From Melastoma dodecandrum (Eukaryota; Streptophyta; Magnoliopsida; Myrtales; Melastomataceae), in assembly GCA_029817715.1 (NCBI GenBank), contig JARUPY010000245.1, forward strand, positions 124,001-188,000: a stretch of DNA of 64,000 bases, written 5' to 3'. The position numbers and the translations under genes were made by a program. Positions within the stretch are counted from its first letter, which is position 1. The number at the start of each line of letters is the position of its first letter. The notes beneath the pieces were generated by a model that saw only the letters and a program-made list of their open reading frames with translations, was not told where the DNA came from and did not search any database. This document shows positions 1-11,412 of this stretch, one piece after another.

Positions 1-483
1 ATTATAAATAATCTCATAATTATTTCACAAAAGATGAGTTATACTATGTCATATGCTAATCAAATTCAAAACCATAAGACATAAAACAAAAATAATTTTG
101 AAACTAAAAGCCTAATCCCAAACACAAACCACACAATCCTTGACAGGTAAAATGGAGGATATAGTCCACACGTTACAACAAATTCAACCCTTGGCATCAT
201 CCTTCACCTATCAAAATTGTCCAACCGAAATCAAAATTGCAAGTCACACAAATAAAATATTAAGCCAAGCACCAAACATTTGTATCAAACATTCGACAAG
301 GTATTAATAAAATAGGAGAAAATTAAGTCATAATCTTTCAAATATAAGTTATTAAGATATTGATAACAAGTAATAACGAGCTTGATTTGGGTGAAATATT
401 CTCATAATTTCTTATACATGAAGAAACGACAAAAAAATACATTCCTTTGCTCCATCATCCGTCATATGTTCCTGGAATTAATT
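1..483. other. AT-rich flank, no gene seen
   Basis: This is the 3' flank of the CNL-1 pseudogene. It is AT-rich with stop codons in all frames, and I see no repeat or gene signature in it. Confidence 0.6.
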
Positions 484-1673
484 TTAATTCGTGGGATGAG
501 TCGGAGGTGGGAATGCCAATATTTCCCTTCCCCCTTCCTGCATTTCTCCGTCAACAGCGGACACAGAAATGCAGAAATTTTCCAAGGAGTCAGGGAGTCC
601 ATCCTCCGGCAACCACCTCATCCACTCACAATAATAAATTCCCAAATATTTAAGGGAGGTGAGGTGGTGTCTGAGTCCCCCACCCACCTTCTCCAACTTC
701 TCCATTTCCCCTATAGTCAATTTTAACAGGGATGAAGGGAGGATGCCACTCCAATCTGCACCTGAACGAGGAGGAGGAAACACTTCCATCTCATCCATCC
801 ATTCCATCCTTCCCTCAATTCTCAATTTTCGTAAAGCGGTGAGATCCCTCAACCCCCACTCCTCAATTGGTTGATTCAGCTTTTGGCATCCCCGAATCAC
901 AAGCAATTCCAGATACGGAGGCAATCCTCCTCTAGGTAGGCTTGTGATGCCTTCACAGTCCTTAATAGATAGTTCCTTGAGGAAGGTGAGGCAATGCATG
1001 TCTTGAGGCAACTTATTCACCATTGGACAACTGTCAAGGCTAAAACTGGACAAGTTGCAAGGAAGATTGGGGAAGCTCGTGATTCCTTGGCAGTATCCAA
1101 TTGATAGTTCCTCGAGGGAGGTGAGGCGGTTCATGTCTTGAGGCAATAACTTCACTTTTGGACACTTGTAAAGCCAAAAACTAGACAGGTTGCAGGGGAG
1201 TGTAGGGAATATGTCCATCTCTAATTCTGGGCAATCAATTAGGGAGAGGTCGGAGAGGGCGGACAAGTATTGCAAGCTGTCAGTCAAAGTCGTGAGGCTT
1301 CTGCAAGAACTAATTTCCAATTCCCGCAGAGACCGAGAGACAGGACTATCTTTAGGAGCTATATCCCTTATCGACACGAGTCCCTTGAGATCCCTTAGGG
1401 TAAGCTCCTCGAGAGAACCCGGAAGTTCAAATAGAGACTGTGGGAGGCTCTGACAGCTGTAAAGCCCAAGTTTTCTCAACGAAACAGACAGTCCCTCGCT
1501 TGGGAAGGAAGATAGCTTATCGCAATCGACAATACTCATCTCTTTCAGAGATGTAAGCCCAGATAAATCCTCAGGCAGCCTCTCTATATTTCCACAACCA
1601 CTTATTTCTAGTTCCTTCAGCTTAGGGGGCAGTAGTTCCCAGCCATCCCCGGCTACGAATGACTTAAATTGAG

Positions 1674-2087
1674 GACAATCATTGATCCTTATCTCTTCCA
1701 GTGAAACCCAAGTGGTCTGGAATCTCCTGTCAAAGTGAACCAGCTGGGGAATGTTTTTAATTACCATCTTGGTCATGGATGTAAGGCCAGCCAGACAATT
1801 CAACATTTCCCCATTGCAATCATCAATATCAATCTTGACCAGAGATGGAAGCCTAAGACTGCACTCTCCTTTCAGTTTTGGACAATCATCGATCCTCATC
1901 TCTTCCAGTGAAACCCAAGAGGTCTGGAATCTCCTGTCAAAGTGAACAAGTTGGGGAATGTTCTTAATTACCATCTTGGTCATGGATGTAAGGCCAGCCA
2001 GACAATTCAAAATTTCCCCATCGCAACCATCAATATAAATCTCGACAAGAGATGGAAGGCTAAGACTGCACCCTCCTTTCAGTTTGT
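1674..2087 (-). repeat. 207-bp in-frame tandem duplication inside the CNL-1 LRR
   Basis: Two adjacent copies (about 1674-1880 and 1881-2087) are nearly identical. Each encodes a 69-residue block containing SMTKMVIKNIPQLVHFDRRF. The period is a multiple of three, so the LRR was lengthened by whole repeats. This kind of unequal-exchange expansion is known in LRR genes. The upstream edge shows weaker similarity to a third, older copy. Confidence 0.85.
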
Positions 2088-2991
2088 GACAATACAACAC
2101 CTTTAGTTGGCGGAGACAGGGGAATGGCTGGTCATTCTCGTTTTCTCCATGGAACAACCACTTCTCAAAAGATTTCATTTGTTTGAAGCTCAAACTCCTC
2201 AGTGACTGAAAAGATGGCTTTGCGGTTCCGTAAAAGTCGGCCTCTATCGAAGAGAGTGCATGAAGACCACTTATGTCCAAACTTTCAAGGGAGGGAAGTT
2301 ATCCCAAGGTAGGCAGCGAATCTACATTTCCACAGTCCGCAAGGGTTATCCTAACGACATATTTCAAATGGAGAGGATTATCAAACCAGGATGGGAATTG
2401 TTTCGCCCCATAGTAATGTATGGTGAGGGACTCGATATTTTCCGAAGGTTGCAAATGTTGTAGGAGGAGCTTGAATTGATGGACATTTTCCATTGAAACT
2501 CCAGAACAAGATCCCCAGTCGAGGCTTAAGTCCAGAACCCCTTCCTTTCCAGGTAGATTAGCAACGGTTGCATCCTTAACGTCATCTACGGCAAGCAGAT
2601 TACGTATGTGCAACTCTCGCTGAAGCCACTTGAGGGGTCCCAGTTGCTTCAAGTCTCAACCGACTTCTTTACCTACAACAAAGTCGGATAGTATCTCGAG
2701 ATTGGTCAGATCACCGATACGTGGAGGCATCTCCAACAAACTATTTCTGCCAGTTATGTCGAGGCAGAGAAGATTGGTCAGCCTGTGGATGTTGTTAGGC
2801 AACTCCTTGAGCTCATGACACTCTTGAAGTAGTAGAGATTGCAGCTCGACCAACTCACAAATTGACTCCGGCAACACTTCGATTGTTGTATGGGAAAGGT
2901 CCATCGAACGTAAGAGCTTCAACTCTCCAATTCGGTCGGGCAGCTCGCTGACTCGAAAGCCACGTAAGGACAACATCCGTAGTTTCTTCAT

Positions 2992-3025
2992 ATTGAGTAT
3001 CAAGTCACATTGAGTATCAAGTCAC
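2992..3025. repeat. 17-bp perfect tandem duplication that frameshifts CNL-1
   Basis: The unit attgagtatcaagtcac occurs twice back to back (2992-3008, 3009-3025). The paralogous position in CNL-2 (near 18373-18390) has a single copy. Because 17 is not a multiple of three, the NB-ARC frame runs into a stop three codons later. Confidence 0.9.
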
Positions 3026-4766
3026 GTATCACCTCCCCTGAGACGTAGGCATTTGGCTCTCTGAATGTTGAAATTTGGAAAGCCGAAAACGTTCTTAACT
3101 TCTTCATTTCGCGATACACATCAAATCTCTTCGAATGAAGGCTTTCATCACTTTGTGTGACAATTGATGCATGACGCACTCTACCCAGCGACTTCCCATG
3201 ACAGCCGGAACCACCTTTATAATCATTCGAGCTAAAGTATGAGCAATCATCAATCGACTTTTCAAGGTCATTGACCAAATCGTGCATCGAATAATAGGAC
3301 CCCTCCTCATCCCTTACTTTATGAAGAAGTGATGCGGCTTCTAACTGAAGGAGATATTCCATCCCTACTTGTCGGTATGTCTGGCTGGTCCCTTTTTGAA
3401 GCAAACCATGTATGATCCACATTCGAATGACCTCATCCTGGTCGAACATGTAATCCTTTGGGAATACCGCGCAAGCCGCGAAGCATCTCCTCAAGTGGAC
3501 GGACAGGTGGAGGTAGCTTAACTTCAATGCGGGTGGAATTTTTCCCTCTTTGCTCCAAATAGAGTGAGTTAACAATCCCTTCCATTCCTTCTTACCAGTT
3601 TTGAAGCGAAGAAGTCTTCCGATCGTCTTTATAGAAAGAGGCAACCTCTTACACTTTTCAGCTAATTGAACTGCACTATCACGAAGAAGAGGGTGTTGTT
3701 CAAAGTTTTTCTTGTCGAGAGAGTGATAGGCGAGTAAAGATACACAATCCTCCAATGGCAGCAAGTCCAACCTCATCGGATGAGGGTCTCCAACAGATTT
3801 GGTGACCTCGAGGTTTCTTGTAGTGAGCAATATCCTACTTCCTTTACTTCCAGAATATAGGGGCCTGACCAGTGATTCGAGATCATTATAATCATCATTC
3901 CAGACGTCATCCAACACAATGAGGAACTTCTTTCGAGAAAGTTTTTCTCGGAGAGAGGTCTGGAGCTGATTCAGATCCATTCCCACACTGGATAAAGACG
4001 GCTGAAAGTGGTCCAGGATGCTTTTCGTGATGGCGGCCTTGTCAAATACGTCAGAAACACAAGCCCAGGCTTTGTGTTCAAATCCAGCTTTTTTGTACAG
4101 CTCCTGTGCCAGGGTAGTTTTACCGAGTCCGCCCATCCCCAAGATTGAAACAACGTTAAAGGGTCGGGAGGAGTCGTAGGTTGCTTCAGATCCGGTCAAT
4201 CGAACGAGCAGCTCCTCGATTTGCTTCTCCCTGCCAACAAACTTGGGCTCAGGCACGGAAGTGGTGACGAAACGAGGCCAGTCGTTGGGGGGCCTGCTCG
4301 TCGAATTCTGGACTAATTTGAGCGTGTCTATGCGGGTGTTGATTCCATCCAGTCTTCGTCCCACCTCCTCGATCTGGTTGGCCATGTGATGATCCGAGAT
4401 CAGGGTGGGCGGGCTGAACCGAGAGCAGCAAGCGATCAGGCGCTGAGGAAGTCTAGTCCTCTTTGACAAGGCCTGTAGCTTTGGTGCCTCTCGCTTGGCT
4501 TCAGCAGAGAACTCCTGGAGCAGATCTTCCATGTCGTAGGCAACGTCCCTGAGGTCAGAGAGCCACGTGGAAGTAGCTGGGTCGCCTATCATCAACCTTT
4601 CCTCGGCAGAATCCAGCAAGACTTGGATGGTCGGTAGCATATCTTGCCACGCCTTGAGCTTGTCGGAGATGCCGGTGATCCGGGCATACTCGTCGAGGAG
4701 GAGGGAGCCGATCAGGTTGAGGACAGGGGAGAGGAAATCCATTCGTCTCTTCTCTTGAGGGGATTT

Positions 4767-4796
4767 TTGCTTCTTCTTCTTCTTGCTGCTGCTGCT
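4767..4796 (-). repeat. GAA/GCA microsatellite in the CNL-1 leader
   Basis: A short run of CTT then GCT repeats (read as GCA/GAA on the gene strand) lies 25-55 bp before the ATG, in what would be the 5' UTR. Confidence 0.6.
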
Positions 4797-5666
4797 TGTT
4801 CTCTGCTTGTCATTTGATACAATAAATAATAATTTGTCAGATGTAAAATGAGCTCAGAGACTCTGACTGGATTAACTGTGAATTGCATCCATATAATTTG
4901 TCACATGGCGGACATCGGTAATTGCATATACATTAAACAATGATTTATTCTTTTATTACCTCTGAATAAAGAAATCATTTCACTTCTCGATAATTGAAGA
5001 GAGGAATCATTCTAAGTGTTTCTTTATCGATAATTGGATACAATAAATCCTTTGAAATTTTAAAATTGCATTTACAAGCCCAAGGCCGGCTTACTCTTTT
5101 ACTATGGCCAAATTCGGTGACTGTAGTTGTATCTTGTATGTCAATAGCGTCATTGATTTTTGGTTGAGATGATTTCGCCATGCCCCTCCAAATCTCAAGC
5201 AAACTATGAAAGAAATCAACGTCGCATGTGTTCGAATATATTACTTTTTCGTTTTAGATCTGAATACAAATGTATGCTAATTCTTTGTAGTTTTGTTGCG
5301 AGTCTTTGTTTATTGTTAGCGATACCCGACATATCCACATGCCAAATCAGCACACAAACCCAATGGATTTTCACTCTAAAACCAATTGGCGAGGGAGTAG
5401 CCCGCTAGGCTATATATACTGGGCTGGAGTCAATTTTCTTTCCGATATAGACTTGGGTTTGCCCCATTTTAATGGCAACCCTTTCAACATTATTTTGTCG
5501 GCCTAAAGATTAAAATTAAGAGGGGTGAATTAGTATTAATGTCTAAAGGATAATTTTACAGCGGAAGACTTAACCTCCGGTAAGAACAGAACATTTGCGA
5601 GATTTCTTTTAGCTACAGAGTCTATCGAACAAAACCCGAAGTGATATGTCGTATACGTCGTCGATC
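4797..5666. other. Upstream region of CNL-1, no gene seen
   Basis: AT-rich spacer between the CNL-1 start and the repeated block. No long frame or conserved motif was recognised. The corresponding interval beside CNL-2 is much shorter (about 240 bp), so the two flanks have diverged by insertion or deletion. Confidence 0.5.
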
Positions 5667-7236
5667 AGACCAATAGAATGGAATGATTTTTAACAACTTT
5701 CGAAACCTTAGAGGTTCAGGTTTAAAAGGACGTGTAGAGTATAAATAATATAGCACAACCTCCTGTAACTCGTCTATCAACCTTCTGTAACTGCGCAGTT
5801 ATCCTTCTATTTACGCCTTTTGTACGACAACACTTATGAAATAATTAGCAAATAAGATTCGATTTTTTAGTAATTCGGTAGAGACTACCTACGTCCACTC
5901 TCACCCAAAATGCAGGGTGGTTATACTAATCAAAACGTATTAGTGATGTAGAAGATGATACAGGATCAGCCATCTATAACACATACACCCGAAGGTACTG
6001 TACTTTTACAAGTTTGCATAGGTTAGCATGACTAACGATTACATGAGTTAGCGTGATTAACAATTGTAACCAGGTGTTTGGACGTTCTCTTCCTCAGACG
6101 GTGTCCTCGCCAATTGTAGTTCTACCCACTGTGACTTCTCATCGGCTCCTCACCGGGTAATCCATTGTCTCCTCACCTAGAATGCACAGCAACCTGCAGG
6201 GACTTCCCCTCAGATCCTCACCGAGTAAACCCTTGACCCCCTCGACACCTCACGGAGTAGACGTTTCTGCACACAACCACAAAAAAACGTAATTACAGAA
6301 CTAAGTAAGTCCCTAACCTTCTTTGCTCCTAGAGTTATCGAACTTTACGTCGGCCCATCGCACGTTGACACGTCCTACTACATGTCATACAACATTATCC
6401 ATAGCTTCTAATCGAAGTTTGCCACCCTCCAGGTCACTTTCCCGAAAGCTTCACCAATGATACTGCTTTCCGTAACTCACGCTCCTCATGTGGTGCGAAA
6501 AGAACACGAACGACAAACTCGAAGCAAAATCAGCCGAATGCTATTATAATAACTAACAATGTCGAGTTATTCTATTTGTAACTATTCACATGAATTTAAA
6601 TTAGGCTAGTATTTTAATGGACATTGTACCATGGTAGATGGAAAGTATCTTGATGTAGAATAATGAATGTAATGTTAGTGCAACAATCATAGTAATCACT
6701 GAAAATTATTTCCAAATTGCTGCAGCTATGTCTGTCATATTACCTTTGGGAATCAATTAAAGATTAATTGATTTCGTCCCTAGCAAGTAACAAGGGGATT
6801 CTGCTAACGTGTAAACTTCTCTAAAAGGAAATAATCCTCGATCTATTTACTAATCAAGTTGATTTCATCCAAATGTCATTACATATGTACCTGGACTTTA
6901 TCACTATTGAAAAGGTTTAAACAGGCTCGTCCTTATCATATTACAAGAACCTTCAAAGGAGAGAAATATATTGTTACCAAAAAAAGGGAAGATATGATCT
7001 CACCATTTATTTTGGTATGAAATTCATGTCTAATTAACACTAATTAGATAAGATATGATTGAAAATCTCCTACTTCTTGATAATGACAAAACCTCCTCTC
7101 ATTAAGGGAAATTATTTTTGTAGGCCCCTAAATAGGTGCGGGTACGAGTCTTGCTCCTTCAATCAGAACCTTCAGTTCTATGGTCATGGTTTGAAGCACA
7201 ATAGCTCATGTCCCTAGACATGGAGTCTTTAGGAAA
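5667..7236. repeat. Repeat block A (paired with block B at 20441-22109)
   Basis: About 1.57 kb with extended similarity, in the same orientation, to 20441-22109. Shared landmarks include gaccaatagaatg at the left edge, a stretch rich in TCACCGAGTAATCC-like words, the phrase attgatttcgtccctagcaa, and gagtctttaggaaatat at the right edge. No protein is encoded. Both copies lie 5' of a CNL pseudogene, which favours a segmental duplication. The block could instead be an LTR-like repeat, because a copia-like remnant follows block B. Confidence 0.75.
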
Positions 7237-7385
7237 TATTTTGTTAGAATATATTTTAGCCCAGTCCGTAAATAATGATATCAAATAATAAGCATCTATG
7301 CGGGTTACATGTGCATAAGTTGACCTTATTTAAGTTCAACACGCCTTATCTAACTTTTGCCCATAATTAATATTTCTTTAGTTAT

Positions 7386-7418
7386 ATCGAATGAGCATCT
7401 TCCCGATGCTCATTCGAT
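7386..7418. repeat. Perfect 14-bp inverted repeat with 5-nt loop
   Basis: atcgaatgagcatc, loop ttccc, then its exact reverse complement. It lies about 150 bp beyond block A with no gene immediately upstream, so it does not look like a terminator of a recognised gene. Confidence 0.7.
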
Positions 7419-8825
7419 CGTGGGTAGTCAGTCTACATTGCTTTGACCTTTACGGCGGCAATTGGCAAGGCACAATGACACAAGTTGCATATTCTTGTTT
7501 CGGTACTGGAACGATGCATCTCATGAAGCATCCGGCCTGGTACAAGCTACTTCCGAGGTGACGGGTCTCATCACGAGAAACATCATCGTGACGACTGTTG
7601 GCGATGATTTCTTCTGTGTCCATGAATCGCTACTTTCTCAAAGAAAAAATAATTGTTCTCATTTAAAAATCAATTGCTACGAACTTACTCATTTAAAATT
7701 CAATACTTAGAAAGAAGAGAATTTCAGATAATTATAATTTTGTTTCATTCTAAGCATCTTACACCATATAAATAAATCTTAAGAAAAATTGACATATCTA
7801 ACAAAATTTGGTTAGTATTTCTATTGTATTTGAAATTCATGTTGGCATTTTGGCATAACATTTTACGAAAATAATCGTTGTTCCTTAAAAAAATTAAGTT
7901 AACATTTGACCATTTTTTGTATTTAGAAGAGAAGGTAACTCTTAAAAGAAGTAAATATTTGATATTTAATAAATAAATTATATACACCCTTTAAAGCAAA
8001 AACTCATTCGGATACGTTTATTAGACCCTTTAAGGTTAAAAGTTGATGTAGTGTAGGTATAATCAGGAATTTGGTACTTAAGTAAGTTACCAAACCCTGT
8101 CAAATGTACAACATGTTCGACCATCTAATCAGAAAGACGATAAAGAACGTGATAACATGATGCAGCTACATGTTAATGACTCGAGAGCACGATCAGTTTT
8201 GCTTAACCTCGTTTTCGATGCAACATCGGCAACCAAGGCTACCAAATATTGTTAATTTAATACTCCTTTAATAGTAAATATTAATAATCTCCTTTTGTTC
8301 GAACAGTTAATTACTACATATATGTATTCTAATTTAAATTCAAGGCGATATTGTGAAAATGGTACAATCACTTTTTAGCATGTGATAATACAACTTTTCT
8401 TGATCATTAATATCCACAAAAATCTTGATCACCAAGCTCTACATATAACTTTTCTGCCATTAATATCAACAAAATCTATGTAGAACTTTGCATGTCATGT
8501 TAAACACATGTGACACATCACTGAAACCAGGTATGATCACTTTTTAGCATGTGATAGACAAAAAGGTCTTGCAAAATGTGATAGATAGTTTCGAACATGT
8601 AAAAATAATATGCAAAATTTGAGTTTTAGAAGTTCGACTTTGTTGGTAAAGAAGTTAAACTTATATTTCATGAATTTTTTCCCAACTATTATTTGGACAT
8701 GACAACATTTTATTTCTTGCTCGTTAATATTAACAAAAATCTTACATTGAGATTCCAAAACATTGCTGCCATTAATATCAACAAAATCTATGTTGGGATT
8801 AGCTAACTTTTAAATATTACAATAA
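7419..8825. other. AT-rich intergenic region with short dispersed direct repeats
   Basis: No gene was recognised. Two short sequences recur: atcactttttagcatgtgat (near 8367 and 8536) and ctgccattaatatcaacaaa (near 8455 and 8765). They look like degraded tandem duplications about 170 and 310 bp apart. Confidence 0.55.
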
Positions 8826-8844
8826 GGTTTAGGGTTTAGGGTTA
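8826..8844 (+). promoter_or_regulatory. Double telo-box (TTTAGGG x2)
   Basis: tttagggtttagggtta lies about 135 bp before the ATG of the Cys-rich peptide gene. Telo-boxes (AAACCCTA) are known plant promoter elements, often in genes active in dividing tissue. It could also be a chance or interstitial telomeric remnant. Confidence 0.45.
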
Positions 8845-8876
8845 AATATTATAATAGAATATTTATAAAATCAATG

Positions 8877-8891
8877 TATATATATATAAAC
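8877..8891 (+). promoter_or_regulatory. Probable TATA box of the Cys-rich peptide gene
   Basis: A run of alternating TA followed by AAAC lies about 90-100 bp before the ATG at 8980. That spacing fits a plant core promoter with a short leader. Plain TA repeats are common in this window, so this is only supportive. Confidence 0.4.
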
Positions 8892-8979
8892 GAATCCTGC
8901 ACACTTCAGATACCGACATCTCACAAAGAAAGCCTCAGACAAACAAATCGCTTTCGTAGATATCACTGTTAAGAGATCG

Positions 8980-9437
8980 ATGCGAGTGTCGACGCTATTG
9001 ATGATTGCGATTCTGGTAATGATGTACTCGATCGATGTGGCCTTTGCAGGAGACTGCGAGTGAAGATGTCACTTCAAATGTGTGGACCGTAAAGGAAGTG
9101 CCTTATGAATCCTGCTACAATAGATGTGTACGCGCCAGATGCAAGATGCCAACCCCGGATCTCGATTCTTCTTACGTTCCAGTTTCTGATCCGAAGATCC
9201 AGTGTGGAGCGGAATGCGTTTCTTCTAAATTCATGAACGGTTGCACCGGTATGTTTCAATATTCCCCAAAAAGAAAATCACTAATGGCCGATTCGTGTCA
9301 TTTTGAAGCTTACACTTTGCTTTCGCCGGACGATTTTAAAGTCTTTCTTTGGCTCTTGTTTCACAGATGCTGAGAAGACCCATGATTGCGTCAACTCCTG
9401 CGTTACTAATTGCGATATAATTCACCAGAAGAACTAG
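8980..9437 (+). pseudogene. Small secreted Cys-rich (thionin-like) peptide gene with a one-base frame slip
   Basis: Exon 1 starts at the ATG at 8980 and encodes a hydrophobic signal peptide (MRVSTLLMIAILVMMYSI, ending near VAFA). The original frame then stops after GDCE. The frame one base over continues as a mature domain with C-X3-C-X4-C (CYNRCVRARC), C-X3-C-X8-C (CGAECVSSKFMNGC), an intron 9249-9366 (GT..AG, 118 nt), and exon 2 (9367-9437) with C-X3-C-X3-C (CVNSCVTNC) and a TAG stop. The splice joins cleanly in frame. The nine-Cys, C-X3-C pattern resembles plant thionin-like secreted peptides, which act in the apoplast in defence or reproduction. An extra G near 9048-9053 would explain the slip, making this a recent pseudogene or a sequence error. 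A TATA-like run lies upstream and AATAAA near 9467. Confidence 0.55.
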
Positions 9438-11310
9438 TGAATTGTTGTGTCATATCTATGTTTCGAAATAAAACGTCGCCCCGAGACTGAGTAATAATCA
9501 TCAATGTTTCGTTATAATACCACCTCGATGAGCCCCCCTTTACTGCATAAGGATTTCTATTGATGTGCAAGCTGAGAAAACTTAATCTATTTGAATATAA
9601 TTTACCAAAAACAATTGACGATTAAAATATAATTAAGTAACATGAATTAAGGATTGGTATAATATTTCTCGAAGGTCAATTAATTAGAATATTTTCTTAC
9701 TGGAATGTGATTGCACTAAGAAGTGGTTGAATTAATGACTTAAGAATTATGATAGTGTTTCGTTTTAGATCTGCGTACATAAGTATCCTTCTGTCATATT
9801 ATAAAACCTGGATCTGTGGAACAAATTTTCAAATCAGAACCGTGGTTTGGTAAAGAATGCATATGTTTACTCTCCAGCACTTTACCCCAATCAGGGTGTA
9901 ATTGCTACATATTAGAACAGAGGAATACAAGAGTACAAATGCACACTTATGTCTGAAATGTGACTAAGCACAAATACGTGGTCGTACCATGATTAACAAC
10001 GACCTGCACAGTAGCACTTTCACTAACTCCAGGTTAGCAACCCGCTGCGTCCATGGCTTTTACTCCGGTGGCTGCATAAAACCTGCACAAAGACACGTGA
10101 CTGACTCCCGTGGCTTTCTTTCCGACAACTACCACTCCACCTGCATAAGGCTTCTGGCCCACGACTTCCCTTGCACACCACATGTGAGACTACCAGCCAG
10201 AAACAAACATAACAGCTCTAGAACAACCCGCCTGCAGCTCCAAAGGGATGCTCTTTCAAGATGGAATTGGCTCGGTGATTGAACAGGCTCTTTCAATCTC
10301 TTAGACACTGAAGAATCAATACTCTTTTCTAGGCTTTCGGAAAGAACGTGCAAATTCGAAGTGTGTCTTCACTTATGCATTTAAGCTTGATGTAGAACGA
10401 AGCTTCCCATTACAACATTTTCATATTTTGGCCAAATTCTGTTTAAGAATGATCACTTATAATTAAGGAAATATATCTAAATATATGTTTTCAAAAGTAA
10501 TATAGCGAACTTGACCAACAAGTTGCCTCCAAATGTGAACGTTGACTTAATATATTATTTATTTCAGTAAGAATTAATATTAGGTAATCTTAAGTCAATC
10601 ATCCAATGTTCTCACACATAGAACAATCTCCAACAACGAAATTGTTTCAAACAGATGCGCTCTACTGTAAGCATTGTATAAACTCCAATAAGCAGAGTTA
10701 TAGCTTATGTTTCCACATAAGCTTATCTCAATGCTAGAGATAGTGGATATGCACGTTGAGCCTACCTAGTACACATAACTCCAGTTCTTAGGATTAGATT
10801 TCTTTCTCTGTTGAAATACTCTACATAACCCATTTTGTACTGGTCAGATAACAGGAACTGCCTTCTGCACCCGAATACCTATGTCTCTATACACTCAATT
10901 AGTACATTAGCAATACTCACACTTTGTCATCATCAAAACATGATTATATCGGTAAAAGAAAAAACGTAGAGACTCACTAATGTTTCTTCAATTAAAATAT
11001 TTGAGATAGAATTATGGCAATGGAACCAAAGGGTTAGGAATATAATATTTTTACCAACGAATGCTGCATGCTTTAACAGAATATTTACAAAAAAAGAAAG
11101 TATGCACAATAGAAAATATTTTGGCTCTTGAAAAAAAAAAAATCAATTGATGATGCGATGACTTTTGAATGTCTTGAATAAATTTGAGACCATTAGTTTG
11201 AAACTACTAACAATTCTTGAGCTCCGATTAACCATGATTTTGAGTTATTCGAGATGATTCTTTCGCATTCCTCTAGATTTCTTAACAAGGGTCATTTTGA
11301 AACTTATACT
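9438..11310. other. Intergenic region, no gene recognised
   Basis: A 97-codon open frame at 9989-10282 has no recognisable motif, and both strands are open there, so I do not call it. The rest is AT-rich. Confidence 0.5.
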
Positions 11311-11412
11311 AGGAAAAGATTGCATTTTCTATTTTAATGATGCTTATAATAACTCGAGATAAGGAAAAGATTGCATTTTCTATTTTAATGATGCTTATAA
11401 TAACTCGAGATA
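11311..11412. repeat. Perfect 51-bp tandem duplication
   Basis: Two identical adjacent units (11311-11361 and 11362-11412), each starting aggaaaagattgcattttct and ending ctcgagata. Perfect identity implies a recent event. Confidence 0.9.

Larger units (their letters stand above)
484..4742 (-). pseudogene. CNL-1: CC-NB-ARC-LRR disease-resistance pseudogene (RPP13-like 1 type)
   Basis: The family encodes cytoplasmic immune receptors that sense pathogen effectors. The frame opens at the ATG at 4740-4742 with an Rx-type coiled coil (about residues 1-125). NB-ARC follows: P-loop GMGGLGKTTLAQ, kinase-2 KKFLIVLDDVWND, RNBS-B GSRILLTTRN, a GLPL variant CKRLPLS, RNBS-D CFAACAVFPKDY and MHD as YYSMHDLVND. 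LRRs run from about 3000 down to 484. Three lesions break it. A 17-bp tandem duplication (2992-3025) shifts the frame at the NB-ARC/LRR junction. A TGA lies at 2656-2658. A TAA at 2299-2301 replaces the Gln expected in the LG(Q)LPSL motif. The last three pieces share one frame. Without these lesions it would be an ordinary ~1400-residue CNL with no visible intron. The product as it stands would be a 580-residue CC-NB-ARC protein, so a truncated but expressed form is possible. Confidence 0.88.

Noticed and set aside
9989..10282. 97-codon plus-strand frame
   Set aside because: The opposite strand is also open, with no motif, no splice or promoter context, and unusual composition for a small protein.
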